This document shows positions 63,206 to 64,000 of a DNA stretch of 64,000 bases, one piece after another. How positions within the stretch are numbered: the first letter of the stretch is position 1; each line of letters opens with the position of its first letter. This stretch comes from Mesorhizobium loti (GTDB taxonomy: Bacteria; Pseudomonadota; Alphaproteobacteria; Rhizobiales; Rhizobiaceae), in assembly GCF_013170705.1 (NCBI RefSeq), contig NZ_CP033334.1, positions 6,806,351 through 6,870,350 on the forward strand, in the 5' to 3' direction. The position numbers and the translations under genes were made by a program. The notes beneath the pieces are model-generated. The model was not told where the DNA came from. It ran no database searches and saw nothing but the letters and a program-made list of their open reading frames with translations.

Positions 63206-64000
63206 CGTTTGCCGGCAAGCACTTAAAAAGAATACTCGGAAACGGCGGTCAAAGCGGATTCCAAGCTTCGAAATGCTTTGCCGGCACATGCATGTCCGCT
63301 GATGGTTGGCACGCTTGAAAAGCATCCGCTTAGAATTTCTTAATTCTCAGAAATAAGCGCTATTTTTCAAATAGTTATCTGTGGTCATCCACAGCTTGTC
63401 CACAGCGCCCCGGGGAGGCGGGAGGACAACTGGCTGTCAAGCAAATTATTTCAGAATATTTCGCGCCGGCCAGTCTTTTTCATATTCGCCGGAAAAGGGT
63501 TTGAATCACAATGGCTTTGTCAAAATACACCGCCGTGGCATGGCGCTACGACGCGCCCGAGGTAACCAGATTCCTTAAAAATCCGTTAGACGTGGCCTTG
63601 CCCTATCCACAGCGATTTCGGTAATGTCGATCCATCGAAAGGGACGGGCCTCTGGGCCCTTAACCCAGCCTGACGCGGCCAGCTTAAATTGGCGGGATTT
63701 GCGACGCGGATCAAGTCCGCGGATGGGTTTGGTTTGCTCTTTTTCGATACGGTAGGGGACTGGCGTAACTAGACATGGCAGGTCGACGGCGCGCCGGCGT
63801 TTTCGCCGGACGGTGTTGTATTGCCCTGACATACCCAACGCGGACTGGCTTCCATGGGCCGGCACCGGTTCCCTGAGACAATGGGCGATGTTCACTGCCA
63901 GCGGCGGCAGCGGACGTTGTAGCAAAGCGCAGTCGCTGGAAGAAGGATGCAGGAGGCGCATCCCCGGCGGAAAAACAGGTACAAAACAAGGAACTCGATC
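63206..64000 (+). promoter_or_regulatory. Long non-coding control region after rpsT, likely dnaA upstream region
   Basis: About 800 bases with no convincing gene. DnaA-box-like sites, each one base from TTATCCACA, lie at 63385-63393 (TCATCCACA), 63396-63404 (TTGTCCACA) and 63603-63611 (CTATCCACA), all on the plus strand. GANTC sites occur at 63257, 63503 and 63569. The left 200 bases are AT-rich for this genome. The gene order suggests dnaA begins just beyond the right edge, with autoregulation by DnaA. Confidence 0.55.

Noticed and set aside
63206..64000. Chromosomal replication origin
   Set aside because: DnaA-like boxes alone do not show an origin; in related rhizobia the origin lies near hemE, and only three imperfect boxes are present. 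Kept as a dnaA control region.

Overview
The window is a GC-rich alphaproteobacterial chromosome segment, most likely from Mesorhizobium or a close relative in the Hyphomicrobiales. The evidence is the alphaproteobacterial regulator GcrA, a PodJ-type polarity protein, a class I lysyl-tRNA synthetase, a complete Tad/Cpa pilus locus, short rhizobial-type interspersed repeats, and an rpsT gene followed by a long region with DnaA-box-like sites at the right edge (dnaA probably starts just outside). There is no sign of a prophage, insertion sequence, CRISPR array, rRNA or tRNA gene. Coding is dense, on both strands and mostly housekeeping. Many very long antisense frames exist, but they are codon-bias shadows.

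Layout. 1-6.2 kb: the 3' part of metZ, a GT21 glycolipid glycosyltransferase, apaG, and the argD-argF-hslO unit read leftward. The argD leader carries an 18-codon ORF with six Arg codons followed by competing hairpins and a T-run. 6.2-11.2 kb: gcrA, corA, phoU, phoR, ppk2. 11.2-13.4 kb: a luxR-luxI-crotonase quorum-sensing unit. 13.4-19 kb: an amino-acid-type binding protein, a TerB-like protein, lysK, a nuclease-like membrane protein, an S24/HTH regulator and a thioesterase. 19-26.5 kb: a leftward beta-oxidation cluster (two acyl-CoA dehydrogenases, a thiolase, a FadB/FadJ-type fusion) under a MerR-family regulator, with matching palindromes in front of both the regulator and the first enzyme.

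26.8-30.8 kb: podJ. 31-40 kb: a TSUP anion exporter with its TIGR02186 partner, an Hsp70-like protein, a LysR regulator, and a three-subunit cytoplasmic-type molybdoenzyme resembling the sulfite dehydrogenase SoeABC. 40-46 kb: pdeM and its Lhr-type helicase (DNA repair), an NlpC/P60 hydrolase, a MarR regulator and a leucyl aminopeptidase. 46-58.4 kb: the tad locus. tadD reads rightward. A leftward cluster runs flp pilin, cpaA, cpaB, cpaC, cpaD, cpaE, cpaF, tadB, tadC. A divergent rightward arm carries a small CpaC-N-like protein and two TadE/TadG-like pseudopilins. CtrA-like sites lie before tadD, cpaB and the pilin. 58.4-64 kb: a PhnD-like binding protein, a striking array of about 58-bp hairpin repeats, deoB, mutM, an enoyl-CoA hydratase, rpsT, and the dnaA-side control region.

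The most novel-looking items are the putative arginine attenuator before argD, the luxI-linked crotonase with an isomerase-type active-site Asp, the four-copy hairpin array before deoB, and the strong-RBS 18-codon ORF coupled to the Soe-like operon. No searches were run: family names come from motifs, length and context, and start sites were chosen from ribosome-binding sites and overlaps.
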